From contig NZ_JBHTDD010000027.1 in the NCBI RefSeq assembly GCF_042666615.1, positions 35,953 through 99,952 on the forward strand: a stretch of 64,000 nt of DNA, read 5' to 3'. Of the stretch, positions 26,073-35,329 are shown one piece after another. This stretch comes from KBS50 sp042666615 (lineage in GTDB: Bacteria > Actinomycetota > Actinomycetes > Mycobacteriales > Micromonosporaceae). How positions within the stretch are numbered: the first letter of the stretch is position 1; every line of letters begins with the position of its first letter. The translations under genes were made by a program, and so were the position numbers. The notes under the pieces were generated by a model that ran no database searches, was not told the origin of the DNA, and worked only from the letters and a program-made list of their open reading frames with translations.

Positions 26073-27737
26073 TTACCGTCGGCCGATGGTGAGGACCGGC
26101 TTCGTCACCTCGGCGAAGAAGTCGTCACCCTTGTCGTCGACCACGATGAACGCGGGGAAGTCCTCGACCTGGATCCGCCACACGGCCTCCATCCCCAACT
26201 CCGGGTACTGCAACACCTCGACGTGCTTGATGCAGTCCTGGGCCAGCCGGGCCGCCGGCCCGCCGATCGAACCGAGATAGAACCCGCCGTGGGTGGCGCA
26301 CGACCGGGTAACCTGGGCCGACCGGTTTCCCTTGGCGAGCATCACAAGCGACCCGCCGGCCGCCTGGAACTTCTCCACGTACGCGTCCATCCGGCCGGCG
26401 GTGGTCGGGCCGAAAGATCCGGACGCGTAGCCTTCCGGGGTCTTCGCCGGGCCCGCGTAGTAGACGGCGTGGTCCCGCAGATACCGCGGCATCTGCTCAC
26501 CGGCGTCCAACCGCTCAGCGATCTTGGCGTGCGCGATGTCACGGGCGACCACCAGCGGGCCGGTGAGCGACAGCCGGGTCTTCACCGGATATTTCGACAG
26601 CTCCGCCCGGATCTCGTCCATCGGTCGGTTGAGGTCGACCCGGACGACCTGCTCGGCGTCCAGGTTCTCGTCGGTGACATCGGGCAGGAAGCGCGCCGGG
26701 TCGGTTTCCAGCCGTTCCAGCCAGACCCCCGATGGAGTGATCTTGGCTAGCGCCTGCCGGTCGGCCGAGCAGGACACCGCGATGGCCACCGGGCACGAGG
26801 CGCCGTGCCGGGGCAGCCGGACCACCCGAACGTCGTGGCAGAAGTACCGCCCGCCGAACTGGGCACCGATGCCGAACTGCCGGGTCAGCTCCAGCACCTC
26901 GGCCTCGAGTTCGAGGTCACGGAAGCCGTGCGCCGCCATCGAGCCGGCGGTGGGCAGCGCGTCCAGATACTTGGCGCTGGCGTACTTCGCGGTCTTCAGC
27001 GCGTACTCGGCCGAGGTGCCGCCGATGACGATGGCCAGGTGGTACGGCGGGCAGGCGGCGGTGCCGATCAGCCGCAGCTTCTCCTCCAGGAAGCGCATCA
27101 TCCGGGTGGGGTTCAGTAGCGCCTTCGTCTCCTGGTAGAGGTACGACTTGTTGGCCGAGCCGCCGCCCTTGGCCATGAACAGGAACTTGTACGCGTCCGG
27201 ATGCCCGTCCGGATCCTCGGCGTACAGGTCCACCTGGGCCGGCAGGTTGGTGCCGGTGTTCCGCTCCTCCCACATGGTGAGCGGGGCGAGCTGCGAGTAC
27301 CGCAGGTTCAGTCGGGTGTACGCCTGGTAGACGCCGGAGGAGATCGCCTCGGCGTCGTTACCGTCGGTGAGCACATGCCGACCACGTTTGCCCATCACGA
27401 TCGCGGTGCCGGTGTCCTGACACATCGGGAGCACACCGCCGGCCGCGATGTTGGCGTTGCGCAGCAGGTCGAGCGCCACGAACCGGTCGTTCGGCGAGGC
27501 CGCCGGGTCGTCCAGGATGGCCCGCAACTGGGCCAGGTGCGCCGGCCGCAGGAAGTGGGCGATGTCATGCATGGCCTCGGCGGTGAGCGCCGTCAGCGCG
27601 GCCGGCTCAACGGTCAGGAACCGCCGGCCGCCGGGACCGTGCACGACGTCCACGCCCTCGTCGGTAACCAGGCGGTAGTCGGTGTGATCCGGCCCCAGCG
27701 GCAGCAGGGGCGCATAGGAGAAGCCGGCACTGCTCAT
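26073..27737 (-). CDS. Fumarate hydratase, class I (iron-sulfur)
   Basis: 554 residues, typical of the single-chain class I enzyme. Cysteines expected to bind the [4Fe-4S] cluster occur in GGVLPMCQDTGTA, LIGTAACPPYHLAIVIGG and TRSCATHGGFYLGSIGG. The N-terminal alpha domain and C-terminal beta domain (LTGPLVVARDIAHAKIAERL, GPTTAGRMDAYVEKFQAAGG) are both complete. It catalyses fumarate/malate interconversion and is oxygen-sensitive in other bacteria. ATG at 27737 was chosen; TAGGCT ends eight bases before it and no Shine-Dalgarno is obvious. It lies 57 bases behind a beta-propeller gene on the same strand. Confidence 0.93.
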   Translation of the reverse strand: MSSAGFSYAPLLPLGPDHTDYRLVTDEGVDVVHGPGGRRFLTVEPAALTALTAEAMHDIAHFLRPAHLAQLRAILDDPAASPNDRFVALDLLRNANIAAGGVLPMCQDTGTAIVMGKRGRHVLTDGNDAEAISSGVYQAYTRLNLRYSQLAPLTMWEERNTGTNLPAQVDLYAEDPDGHPDAYKFLFMAKGGGSANKSYLYQETKALLNPTRMMRFLEEKLRLIGTAACPPYHLAIVIGGTSAEYALKTAKYASAKYLDALPTAGSMAAHGFRDLELEAEVLELTRQFGIGAQFGGRYFCHDVRVVRLPRHGASCPVAIAVSCSADRQALAKITPSGVWLERLETDPARFLPDVTDENLDAEQVVRVDLNRPMDEIRAELSKYPVKTRLSLTGPLVVARDIAHAKIAERLDAGEQMPRYLRDHAVYYAGPAKTPEGYASGSFGPTTAGRMDAYVEKFQAAGGSLVMLAKGNRSAQVTRSCATHGGFYLGSIGGPAARLAQDCIKHVEVLQYPELGMEAVWRIQVEDFPAFIVVDDKGDDFFAEVTKPVLTIGRR

Positions 27738-27794
27738 GAGGGGCAAGCCTAGGACAGGCCGCCCCGACGACGACAGCCGCCGGGCACCGGACGG

Positions 27795-29210
27795 CTACCG
27801 GCAGACCTCGTTCTTCGGACCGCCGCAGCTCGGACCGCTGGTGCCGGCCGGCGCGCCGCCGTCGGGGTCCGCGTCCGGCCCCGGACCGGGCGCGGTCGTC
27901 CCGACGCTCCCGAATCGCAGATAGCCGACGTCCCGCCCGTCGCCGATCACGATGCCGCCCGGGCCCACCGCCAGCACCTTGGCCGTCGACCTGACGTTGA
28001 TCAACTCGCGGCCGTCGCGCGGGTCGACCGCGATGATCCGGTCCGGCTTCTCGTCGATCACGATCACGGCGTACGGCGTGAGTGCCACCCCGGCCGACTT
28101 GGTGACCTCCCGGCTCCACCGGGTCGTCTCGGCTGCCAGTTCCCGGGCGCGTACCGAGCCGCCGTCAGGGGTCCTGGCCACCGCGTACCGGTCGTCGACG
28201 GAAAGCAACTTCTCCCCGGCCGCACCGACCCAGAGGAAACGGCCGTCGTATCCGTCGAGCACCGCCTCCCGAGCGTCCGGGCCGACACCGACGAGCACGT
28301 TCCGCCCACCCTGGGGGTCTTCCCGCTGCACGCATCCGGCACCGTCCGCGGTGCGCAGGTTCACCCCGGTGTGCCGCCAGACCTGCTGCCCGGTCGCCGG
28401 GTCCGTGGCGGTCGCCGTGAAGTAGCAGGTGCCGTCCTGCGACCGGGCCTGCACCCGCAGCACCCGCCCACCGACCACCACCAGCCGGTCCTCCTGGCCG
28501 GGCTTGATGTCCTGGAGCAGTCGGCCGCTCGCGGAATCGACAACCAGCACCCGGTCGTCGACCGGAAGGCCGAGCAGCGGCGGGGCGAACTCCGGCCCGC
28601 CGGCGTCCCCGTTCACCTGCCGGGTGTCGATCCGCCGGGTCCCGTTGACCTTGGGGTTGTCCCCGGTGAGCCCGGAATTGATCCCCGGCACGAAGGTGCT
28701 CCACAACGGGGTGGTGCCGCGCGGATCCCAAGCGGTAAGGGTGCACTCGGTCGATTTGCCGCAGCGGGCGTCGAGCAACAGGTTCCGATAGGTCCAGACC
28801 GCCTCCGCGGCGGTGTCCTTACGGCGCACCGCACCACTGGCCGGGTCGATCAACTCGTACCCCTTGACCAGAAGCTTGCCCACGGCGATGACGGAATCCG
28901 ACCCCTCGCCGGCCACCGCGGCCCAGTCGGCCTTGCGCTGCCACAGTTGCACCCCGGTGGACAGGCTGCGCGCCTCGATTGTGGTGCGCTGCTCGATCAC
29001 GACGGCGTTGCCGGCGATCGTGGCGCTGGTCGGCGTGCCATCGACACGCTGCTGCCAGGTCGGGGCCGGGTCGGAGAGGGCCCGGCTCTGATTGGCCCAG
29101 TCCATTATCGCCGGGAAGGGGTTCCATACGCCCGTCGCGGCGAGGATGATCACCGCGACCAGCGCGAAGGCCAGCCAGCACTTCACGCAAGGGCCGCTTC
29201 CCTTCGCCAC
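27795..29210 (-). CDS. Membrane-anchored PQQ-like beta-propeller protein (copy 1)
   Basis: 471 residues. One N-terminal membrane helix (about 10-30, CWLAFALVAVIILAATGVW) is followed by a repeat domain with propeller blades such as SLSTGVQLWQRKADW, LTAWDPRGTTPLWST and ATDPATGQQVWRHTG. The C-terminus is Pro/Gly-rich and ends with two cysteines (GPSCGGPKNEVCR). It is predicted to face the outside of the cell. Function is unknown; PQQ binding is not implied by the fold. GTG at 29210 was chosen because TAGGGT ends six bases upstream; the TTG at 29216 would lie inside that promoter spacing. A second such protein is at 40999. Confidence 0.7.
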   Translation of the reverse strand: MAKGSGPCVKCWLAFALVAVIILAATGVWNPFPAIMDWANQSRALSDPAPTWQQRVDGTPTSATIAGNAVVIEQRTTIEARSLSTGVQLWQRKADWAAVAGEGSDSVIAVGKLLVKGYELIDPASGAVRRKDTAAEAVWTYRNLLLDARCGKSTECTLTAWDPRGTTPLWSTFVPGINSGLTGDNPKVNGTRRIDTRQVNGDAGGPEFAPPLLGLPVDDRVLVVDSASGRLLQDIKPGQEDRLVVVGGRVLRVQARSQDGTCYFTATATDPATGQQVWRHTGVNLRTADGAGCVQREDPQGGRNVLVGVGPDAREAVLDGYDGRFLWVGAAGEKLLSVDDRYAVARTPDGGSVRARELAAETTRWSREVTKSAGVALTPYAVIVIDEKPDRIIAVDPRDGRELINVRSTAKVLAVGPGGIVIGDGRDVGYLRFGSVGTTAPGPGPDADPDGGAPAGTSGPSCGGPKNEVCR

Positions 29211-29216
29211 CGGCAA

Positions 29217-29222
29217 ACCCTA
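29217..29222 (-). promoter_or_regulatory. -10 hexamer of a leaderless transcript (beta-propeller 1)
   Basis: TAGGGT on the minus strand, six bases before the GTG at 29210. Confidence 0.5.
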
Positions 29223-29277
29223 GCGGGACCCGACCGACGCCGCAGGGAACGACACGGGTTCGCGTTGTGGTAGTGGA

Positions 29278-30882
29278 TCAGGCGGGGGCCAGCCGGAGGA
29301 CGACGCCCTCGTGTCCGACCAGGACGACATCGGGGGCGTCGGCCCGCCACACCCGGGGATGGGTTCCGGCCAGCAGTTCGGCTGGCCCGTACCGGGTAAC
29401 GTCCAGGCGCGCCGACCGGTCGTCCAGGTTGAGCACGACCAGGCACCGCCCGCCGGCATGTTCCCGCAGGTACGCCAGGCAACCCGCCGGCATCCCACCG
29501 ACCGGGCGGTACGTCCCGAGGGCGAGTTCCGGATGTGCCCGGCGGATCCGCAGCAGGTCCCTGGTGAACGCCAGCATCGACCGCGGCTCGGCCGACTGCG
29601 CGCTGACCGGCGGCACCGTCTCGTCGATCGGCAGCCAGGGTTCGACGTCAGGCAGGCAGAACCCGGCGTGCCGACCGGCGTCCCAGGGCATCGGGGAACG
29701 TTCGGGATCGCGGCCCAACCCGCGTCCCGGCATGCGCCGCTCCCAGGGATCACGCACCCGCTCCGGCGGCACCGGGACATCCGGTAGGCCCAGTTCGTCC
29801 CCGTAGTAGATGACCGGCGTACCGCGCAGGGTGAGCAGCAACATCATCGCCAATCGGGCCCGGGCCGGTCCGAGCCGGCTGGCGACCCGGGGTTCGTCGT
29901 GGTTGCCGAGGACCCAGTTCGGCCAGCCGCCGGGTGGGACGGTCGCCTCGACCGTGTCGATCACCGCTCGCAGCGCCTCGGCGGTCCACGGCACCCCGAG
30001 CAGCCGGAAGTTGAACGGCATGTGCAACTCGTCCAGGTCGGCGCCGTAGTAGCCGGCCCAGGTCCGCGGGTCCGTCACGGCCACCTCCCCGACGGACACC
30101 GCGCCGTACCCGTCGAGCAGGGACCGGAACTCCCGGTAGATCTCATGAACCCGGCCGGTGCCCCGGTCATAGACGTGCAGCTGGCTGTCCATGTCGCCGT
30201 GCGGCCGACCGAACTCCAGGACTCCGTCGATGTTTGGCGGGTTGTCGCGGAACAACGGATCTTTTCCGATGATGTGCGCACTGTCCACCCGGAAGCCGTC
30301 CACCCCGCGATCCAGCCAGAACCGGGCGACGTCGAACATCGCCTTGCGGACATCCGGGTTCTCCCAGTTGAGGTCCGGCATCCGGGACAGGTACGTGTGC
30401 AGGAAGTACTGCCCGGTCGCGGAGTGCCAGGTCCACGCCGACCCGCCCCAGTGCGCCAGCCAGTTGTTCGGCGGCCCGCCGTCCGGCCCCGGGTCACGCC
30501 AGATGTACCAGTCCCGGCGCTCGGCGTCCCGGGCGGCGCTCGCCTCCCGGAACCACGGATGCTCGTCGGAGGTGTGCGCCGGAATGAAGTCCACAAGCAC
30601 CCGCAGTCCACGCCGGTGTGCCCGGTCGAGCAGCTCGTCGAAGTCGGCGAGGCTGCCGTACCGGGGATCGACCTCGCGGTGATCCGTCACGTCGTAGCCG
30701 TTGTCCACCATCGGTGAGCGGTAGAACGGGTTGATCCAGATCGCGTCCACGCCGAGCACGTCGACCAGGTAGTCCAGCCGGCGGACGATCCCCGCCAGGT
30801 CACCGTGGCCGTCCGCGTCGGTGTCCTGGAAGCTCTGCGGATAAACCTGGTAGACGACCCCGCCCTGCCACCAGGGAGTCAT
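29278..30882 (-). CDS. GH13 alpha-glucosidase-type glycoside hydrolase
   Basis: 534 residues. Starts WWQGGVVYQVYPQSFQDTD, as in oligo-1,6-glucosidase/trehalose-related GH13 enzymes. Catalytic residues are Asp200 (GFRVD), Glu266 (SVGEVAV) and Asp329 (LGNHDE). QPx-type substrate features and a C-terminal beta domain are visible. There is no signal peptide, so it would act on an imported or internal alpha-glucoside. It is the last gene of a six-gene operon, overlapping the epoxide hydrolase by 4 bases (ATGA). Its presence suggests the operon starts from a glucosylated compound; this is inference. Confidence 0.9.
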   Translation of the reverse strand: MTPWWQGGVVYQVYPQSFQDTDADGHGDLAGIVRRLDYLVDVLGVDAIWINPFYRSPMVDNGYDVTDHREVDPRYGSLADFDELLDRAHRRGLRVLVDFIPAHTSDEHPWFREASAARDAERRDWYIWRDPGPDGGPPNNWLAHWGGSAWTWHSATGQYFLHTYLSRMPDLNWENPDVRKAMFDVARFWLDRGVDGFRVDSAHIIGKDPLFRDNPPNIDGVLEFGRPHGDMDSQLHVYDRGTGRVHEIYREFRSLLDGYGAVSVGEVAVTDPRTWAGYYGADLDELHMPFNFRLLGVPWTAEALRAVIDTVEATVPPGGWPNWVLGNHDEPRVASRLGPARARLAMMLLLTLRGTPVIYYGDELGLPDVPVPPERVRDPWERRMPGRGLGRDPERSPMPWDAGRHAGFCLPDVEPWLPIDETVPPVSAQSAEPRSMLAFTRDLLRIRRAHPELALGTYRPVGGMPAGCLAYLREHAGGRCLVVLNLDDRSARLDVTRYGPAELLAGTHPRVWRADAPDVVLVGHEGVVLRLAPA

Positions 30883-32027
30883 CGGACCAGCCGGAAGAAG
30901 GCGCGGACCTCGGCCACGAACAGCTCCGGTCGCTCGTACGCGGCGAAGTGCCCGCCCCTGTCCGGTTCACCCCAGTGCCGGATGTCCGGGTAGCGTTTCG
31001 CCGCCCAGCGTCGGGACGGCCGGGGCAGGTCCTTCGGGAAGATGGTGCACCCGGTCGGCACGTCGACGGTGTCCGAGGTGGAGTCGGTGAACCAGGACTG
31101 CACCTGTTTGAAGCTCTCCCAGTACAGCCGGGCGGACGAGGTGGCGGTGCCGGTGAGCCAGTAGAGCGTCACGTTGTCCAGCAGCTCGTCGCGGGTAAAC
31201 ACGTTCTCCGGATGGCCGGCGCAGTCGCTCCAGGCCCGGAACTTCTCCACGATCCAGGCACACAGGCCCGCCGGCGAGTCCATCAGGGAATAGCCCAGCG
31301 TCTGCGGCCGGGTGGACATCTGCGTCGAGTAGCCGTCCTCCTCCCGCTGGGCCCGTTCCAGGTCGGCGAGCACGGTCCGCTCGGCCGGGGTGAGGTCACC
31401 GAAGGTGCTCGGGTCGGGTGCGGCGATCGGCGGCATCAGGTGGATACCCGCCAGGTGGTCCGGATCCTGCTGGCCGAGGCTGGTGGTGACGCTGGTGCCC
31501 CAGTCGCTGCCCTGGGCGCCGTAACGGGAGTAGCCCAACCGAGCCATCAGCTCGGCCCAGGCTTGGGCGATCCGGTCCACGCCCCAGCCCGCACCCGTAG
31601 GTTTGTCGCTGAAGCCGTATCCCGGCAGGGACGGGCACACCACGTGGAACGCGTCCGCCGGGTCACCGCCGTACGCCACCGGATCGGTCAACGGGCCGAT
31701 CACCTTGAGGAACTCCACCACCGATCCGGGCCAGCCATGGGTGAGGACCAGCGGCAACGCCTCGGGATGAGGTGAGCGGGCATGGAGGACGTGCAGGCCG
31801 AGCCCACCGATCTCGACGCGCAGTTGCGGCAGCTCGTTCAACCGCGCCTCGACCACGCGCCAGTCGTAGTCCTCCGCCCAGTACCCGCACAGCTCCCGCA
31901 GGTAGTCCGACGGCACCCCCTGTGACCAGTCGTCCACCGTCGCGGCCTCCGGCCAGCGGGTGCGCAGCAGCCGCTCGCGCAGATCACGCAGCTCCGCCTC
32001 GGGTACGTCGATACGGAACGGGGTCAC
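30879..32027 (-). CDS. Epoxide hydrolase (microsomal type, alpha/beta hydrolase)
   Basis: 382 residues. The N-terminal EHN lid region (PFRIDVPEAELRDLRERLLR, WSQGVPSDYLRELCGYW) is followed by an alpha/beta-hydrolase core. The core has oxyanion motif HGWPGSVVEF, nucleophile elbow QGSDWGTSV (Asp nucleophile) and the C-terminal histidine in RGGHFAAYERPE. It would open an epoxide to a diol through an aspartyl ester. It overlaps neighbours by 4 bases on both sides, fifth in the operon downstream of the shikimate-dehydrogenase-like gene. The physiological epoxide is unknown, and the family also includes members with other activities. Confidence 0.88.
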   Translation of the reverse strand: MTPFRIDVPEAELRDLRERLLRTRWPEAATVDDWSQGVPSDYLRELCGYWAEDYDWRVVEARLNELPQLRVEIGGLGLHVLHARSPHPEALPLVLTHGWPGSVVEFLKVIGPLTDPVAYGGDPADAFHVVCPSLPGYGFSDKPTGAGWGVDRIAQAWAELMARLGYSRYGAQGSDWGTSVTTSLGQQDPDHLAGIHLMPPIAAPDPSTFGDLTPAERTVLADLERAQREEDGYSTQMSTRPQTLGYSLMDSPAGLCAWIVEKFRAWSDCAGHPENVFTRDELLDNVTLYWLTGTATSSARLYWESFKQVQSWFTDSTSDTVDVPTGCTIFPKDLPRPSRRWAAKRYPDIRHWGEPDRGGHFAAYERPELFVAEVRAFFRLVR

Positions 32028-33019
32028 GGTGCCTCCTCGGCTCGGAACGGCGCGGCGGGTCGGAACGGCGCGGTGGGTCGGAACGGCGCGGCGGTATGGC
32101 GGAACCTGGCCAGCAGATCGGCGGTGAACGGCACCCCGGCGATGGCGCTGAGCGCGCCAGCCCAGCCGGCGACGAAATAGTCCCAGCCGTCCACCGTCCG
32201 GGCGCCCCGGCGGGCGGCCTGGCGCAGGAACGTGAGATCGCCCCGGTAGTTGAGGTCCCAGGCGACGGTCTCGGCGGTGAACGGAGCCCGGTCGGTGACG
32301 GGACTTCCGGGGCTGTCCTTGCCGAGCCCGGTGGCGTTGACGACCAGCGCCGGCCCGGCGACGTCGGCCAGGATCGCGTCGCAGTCCGTCGCATCCGCGA
32401 CCGGCACGAAGGACAGCCTGGTCTGGTCGATCCCGGCCCGGGTGGCGACCGTTCGCAGTGCCTCCAGCGCGCGCCGGTCGCGGTCCACGAAGATCATATG
32501 TTCGGTGCCGACCGGCCGCGGGCCACCCGGAAACAACGCTGTGCCCTGGTCGCGGCTCCCCTGGGCGAGCAGCAGGGCGGTGCCGGCGCCGCCGGCACCG
32601 AGAGAGATCACCCGCGGCGCGGCCGGCAGCACGTGGGTGAGCGAGACCGGATCGCGCGCGTATCCGCGTACCTCACCGGCGCTCGCCGCCAGGGTGTTGG
32701 TCTCCTGGCTCAGACCCACCAGCGGGTCGTCGGAGACCAGCTCGTCGGCGCAGGCCGCGTACAGCCTGAGTTTGTGCCCGGTCACCACGGCGCCGGCAAT
32801 CGCCTGGTTGGCCCTCATCGCTCCGACGAGTCGCCGGTAGGTGCTGGCTGATGTGTCCAGCGGCAGGTCGATCCCGCGCAGGATCCACGAGCGGTCCAGG
32901 ATCCGGGCCCATCCGTCGAAGATGGCGTGGCTGGCCGAGCCGAACGTGTCGACTCCGACGAAGGCCACAAGTGGTTCTCCCCGCCACTTCTCCAATTCGT
33001 CCACGTCGATCATGTTCAT
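32024..33019 (-). CDS. Shikimate-dehydrogenase-like oxidoreductase
   Basis: 331 residues. An AroE-like substrate domain has SASHAIFDGW and GAVVTGHKLRLY, where the Lys of TGHK fits the catalytic lysine. Then follow QETNTLAA and a Rossmann domain RVISLGAGGAGTALLLAQ with VNATGLGKDSPGSP and VAWDLNYRGDLTFL. The substrate motif S-x-S of true shikimate enzymes is only partly kept, so a different cyclic polyol or keto acid may be used. The C-terminus carries three 6-residue repeats of the type PAAPFR. ATG at 33019 (MNMIDVDE) starts inside the upstream TIM-barrel gene's end. Fourth gene of the operon. Confidence 0.72.
   Translation of the reverse strand: MNMIDVDELEKWRGEPLVAFVGVDTFGSASHAIFDGWARILDRSWILRGIDLPLDTSASTYRRLVGAMRANQAIAGAVVTGHKLRLYAACADELVSDDPLVGLSQETNTLAASAGEVRGYARDPVSLTHVLPAAPRVISLGAGGAGTALLLAQGSRDQGTALFPGGPRPVGTEHMIFVDRDRRALEALRTVATRAGIDQTRLSFVPVADATDCDAILADVAGPALVVNATGLGKDSPGSPVTDRAPFTAETVAWDLNYRGDLTFLRQAARRGARTVDGWDYFVAGWAGALSAIAGVPFTADLLARFRHTAAPFRPTAPFRPAAPFRAEEAP
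32042..32095. repeat. Three 18-base tandem repeats at a gene 3' end
   Basis: Units at 32042, 32060 and 32078, each beginning TCGGAACGGCGCGG, encode a PxAPFR hexapeptide repeat at the end of the shikimate-dehydrogenase-like protein. Confidence 0.85.
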
Positions 33020-33834
33020 ACCGCCCTGCCTTCGGTCGTCTCCCGGATCGGTCGTCCCACGCCCATCGCCCGCCATTCCCGCACCGTCACGTCGAGGTGG
33101 GGGTCGTCGGGGAAGGCGGAGGCCCCGAGGAACCCGACGTCGAGGTCACCCGCGAGGCTGACAAAGCTGGCCGGATCGTGGATCGGACCACCGTGCAGCA
33201 GCAGTCGGACGTCCGGCCGGATGGTTCGGGCCGCTGTGCCGACGGTGGCCCGTGTCCGCCTGGCTCGCCCCACCGGCTGCCCGACCCCGGTGATGCCGAG
33301 GTGGATGACGATCGCCTCCGCACCCGCGGCCACCAGTGACCGCGCCTGACCGGCGGTGAAGGCGTAGCCCCAGGCCCGCAGGCCGCTCGCCCGCGCCAAC
33401 GACATCAACTCGACCTCCCGCCGGAACCCGAGTCCGGCCGACTCCACCGCCCGGCGTACCCGCCCCGAGAGCAGGCCCACTGTCGGGGCGTTGAGTACGC
33501 CCGCCGCCCCCCGCGCCGCGGCATCCGCCACCACATCCTCGGGCGGGCGCAGGGCGTCGTTGGCACAGACGGTGGCGAAGACCGGGACGTCGGTGACCCG
33601 GGCGGCGATGCGCGGCAGGACGCCCAGCGTCATGTCGTTGGCGTTGGCCCACGGCAGCAAACCGGCGACCGAGGGAAGCCCGCGACGACGGAGGACGCTC
33701 GAGTGGTAGGCGACCACGACGTCCACGCCGGCCGCCGCCAGTCGCGCGGCGTGCGCCGGGTCGCCGGCCGCCGCAGCGAGCGGTGCGCGGGGTAGCCGGT
33801 GTCCCGTGCCGCGAGCGGCGGATGTGCCGCTCAC
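33016..33834 (-). CDS. PEP-hydrolase-family TIM-barrel protein
   Basis: 272 residues. The sequence follows the pattern of the phosphoenolpyruvate-hydrolase / Tm-1-like TIM-barrel family: YHSSVLRRRGLPSVAGLLPW, NANDMTLGVLPRI, VPVFATVCANDALRPPEDVV, GVLNAPTVGLLSGRVRRAVE and EAIVIHLGITGVGQPVG. The biochemical role of the family is poorly defined; retro-aldol or C-C hydrolytic cleavage has been proposed for relatives. It sits directly after a 6-phospho-3-hexuloisomerase-like gene with a GTGA overlap, where a hexulose-phosphate synthase might be expected. It may therefore be an aldolase-type partner; this is inference. GTG at 33834 is set by the overlap. Confidence 0.68.
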   Translation of the reverse strand: MSGTSAARGTGHRLPRAPLAAAAGDPAHAARLAAAGVDVVVAYHSSVLRRRGLPSVAGLLPWANANDMTLGVLPRIAARVTDVPVFATVCANDALRPPEDVVADAAARGAAGVLNAPTVGLLSGRVRRAVESAGLGFRREVELMSLARASGLRAWGYAFTAGQARSLVAAGAEAIVIHLGITGVGQPVGRARRTRATVGTAARTIRPDVRLLLHGGPIHDPASFVSLAGDLDVGFLGASAFPDDPHLDVTVREWRAMGVGRPIRETTEGRAV

Positions 33835-34382
33835 TGCAGGTTCGCGTGCCGACGGTCCAGGTCCCCGTCGGGGATGGCGTCGGTCACCTGAAGGGCGCCG
33901 CACAGGACGTCTCCGACCAGCAGGGAAGCCTGTTCGAACAGCGAGCCGGCGTGCTGCGCGGTACGTACCGCGGACCCGACCGGGATGGTCACCACCAGGT
34001 CGGCCGCCTCGCTCAGCTCACCGTGCGGGTTGGCGGTCAGCACGGCGACCCGGGCACCCGCCGCCCGCGCGGTCCGGGCGTGCCGCACCGTGGTCGCGGT
34101 GCGCCCGTTCGCCGACAGGCAGAGCAGCAGATCGCCCGCGCCGATCGCGGGCGTGACCGGGTCGCCGGCCACGTGGGCGGTCCGGCCGAGATGCATCCAG
34201 CGGACGGCGATCGCCCGTGCCATCAACCCGGACCGGCCCTGGCCGGTGAAGAAGGTCCGGGTGGACCGGTCGAGCGCCGCCCACAGGGCAGCCAGCGACG
34301 TCGGATCCACCGACTCGACCACCGCGCGGACCTCACGCAGCACCCGGTCGGAACGGGACCGGACCAGGTTGACGTCAGCCAT
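33831..34382 (-). CDS. SIS-domain sugar isomerase, 6-phospho-3-hexuloisomerase-like
   Basis: 183 residues, one SIS domain of the HxlB size class. Phosphosugar-binding motifs are FFTGQGRSGLMARAIAVRW and LLLCLSANGRTATTVRHART. A C-terminal glutamate segment SLFEQASLLVGDVLC supplies the usual catalytic Glu. HxlB converts 3-hexulose-6-phosphate to fructose-6-phosphate. Second gene of the operon, overlapping 6-phosphogluconate dehydrogenase by 8 bases and the TIM barrel by 4. The canonical SGSGxT appears as SANGRT. The ATG at 34382 (MADVNLVRSRSD) fits the family N-terminus. Confidence 0.8.
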   Translation of the reverse strand: MADVNLVRSRSDRVLREVRAVVESVDPTSLAALWAALDRSTRTFFTGQGRSGLMARAIAVRWMHLGRTAHVAGDPVTPAIGAGDLLLCLSANGRTATTVRHARTARAAGARVAVLTANPHGELSEAADLVVTIPVGSAVRTAQHAGSLFEQASLLVGDVLCGALQVTDAIPDGDLDRRHANLQ

Positions 34383-35286
34383 CGGTCGGGTGCCCTTCGG
34401 GTCCACCGGTCGCGTGCCCGCCGATCTGGGCTCGGGCCGCCGCGAGCAGCCGGTTGGCCGGTTGATGGGCGTCGCGGCTCGCGAACCGGGCATGCAACGC
34501 GGCGCTCAACACCGGCGTCGGCACGGCCAATCGCACCGCCTCGGCCGCGGTCCACCTGCCCATTCCACTGTCCGCCACGGCGGCGCCGACACCGTCCAGG
34601 GTCGGGTTCTCCGCCAACGCCGCCACCATCTGCTCCAGCAGGAAGGACCGCGCCGAGCAGCCGGCCTGCCACACCCGCAGAGCGGTGCTCGCGTCGACGT
34701 CGCCGGCGGAGAGCAGCGCGAAACCCTCCGCGTACGCCTGCATCAGCCCGTACTCGACGCCGTTGTGTACGGCCTTGACGAAGTGACCAGCGCCGGTCGG
34801 GCCCACTCGGGCGACCGCCCCGGGGGCAGCCAGCGCGATCAGCCCCGGCCACACCAGCTCGACCTGCTCCGGCGGGCCGCCGACGGTGAGCCCGTAGCCG
34901 TGGCGCCAACCCCATTGGCCACCGCTTACCCCGACGTCGAGGAACCCGACGCCGACCGCCGCCAGCGCCGCGGCCCTCGGCTCGGCGTCCCGCCAGTCGC
35001 TGTTCCCCCCGTCGACCACCAGGTCACCGGTGGCGAGCAGCCCGGCCAGCCGGTCCAGGACGGCGCCGGTGGCCGCACCCGCCGGCAGCATGAGCCAGAT
35101 GACCCGGGGCGGGAGCAGCGCCGCGACCAGGTCGTCGAGCTCGTCGAATGTCTCGACACCCGATCGGCCAGCCCGGCGCCGGGCGGCCTCGGCCTCGTCG
35201 TGGCCGACGATCCCGTGTCCAGCCTCGACCAGTCGCCGGGCCATCGGGCCGCCCATCCGACCCAGCCCCACCATCCCCAACCGCAC
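34375..35286 (-). CDS. 6-phosphogluconate dehydrogenase, short (GntZ-like) form
   Basis: 303 residues, the short NAD-type length. Nucleotide motif VRLGMVGLGRMGGPMARRL, then VVDGGNSDWRDAEPR, the active-site segment GPTGAGHFVKAVHNGVEYG and MQAYAEGFALL. The C-terminal domain has SGMGRWTAAEAVRLAVPTPV. The known reaction is oxidative decarboxylation of 6-phosphogluconate to ribulose-5-phosphate; a related aldonate phosphate is possible. First gene of the six-gene operon and divergent from the MocR regulator. GTG at 35286 is set by a GGAAGGG site. Conserved Lys and Asn catalytic residues are present (FVKAVHN). Confidence 0.85.
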   Translation of the reverse strand: MRLGMVGLGRMGGPMARRLVEAGHGIVGHDEAEAARRRAGRSGVETFDELDDLVAALLPPRVIWLMLPAGAATGAVLDRLAGLLATGDLVVDGGNSDWRDAEPRAAALAAVGVGFLDVGVSGGQWGWRHGYGLTVGGPPEQVELVWPGLIALAAPGAVARVGPTGAGHFVKAVHNGVEYGLMQAYAEGFALLSAGDVDASTALRVWQAGCSARSFLLEQMVAALAENPTLDGVGAAVADSGMGRWTAAEAVRLAVPTPVLSAALHARFASRDAHQPANRLLAAARAQIGGHATGGPEGHPTDG

Positions 35287-35329
35287 GTTCGCACCCTTCC
35301 GCCGTTGACGGCAGCACCGCTGTCCGAGT

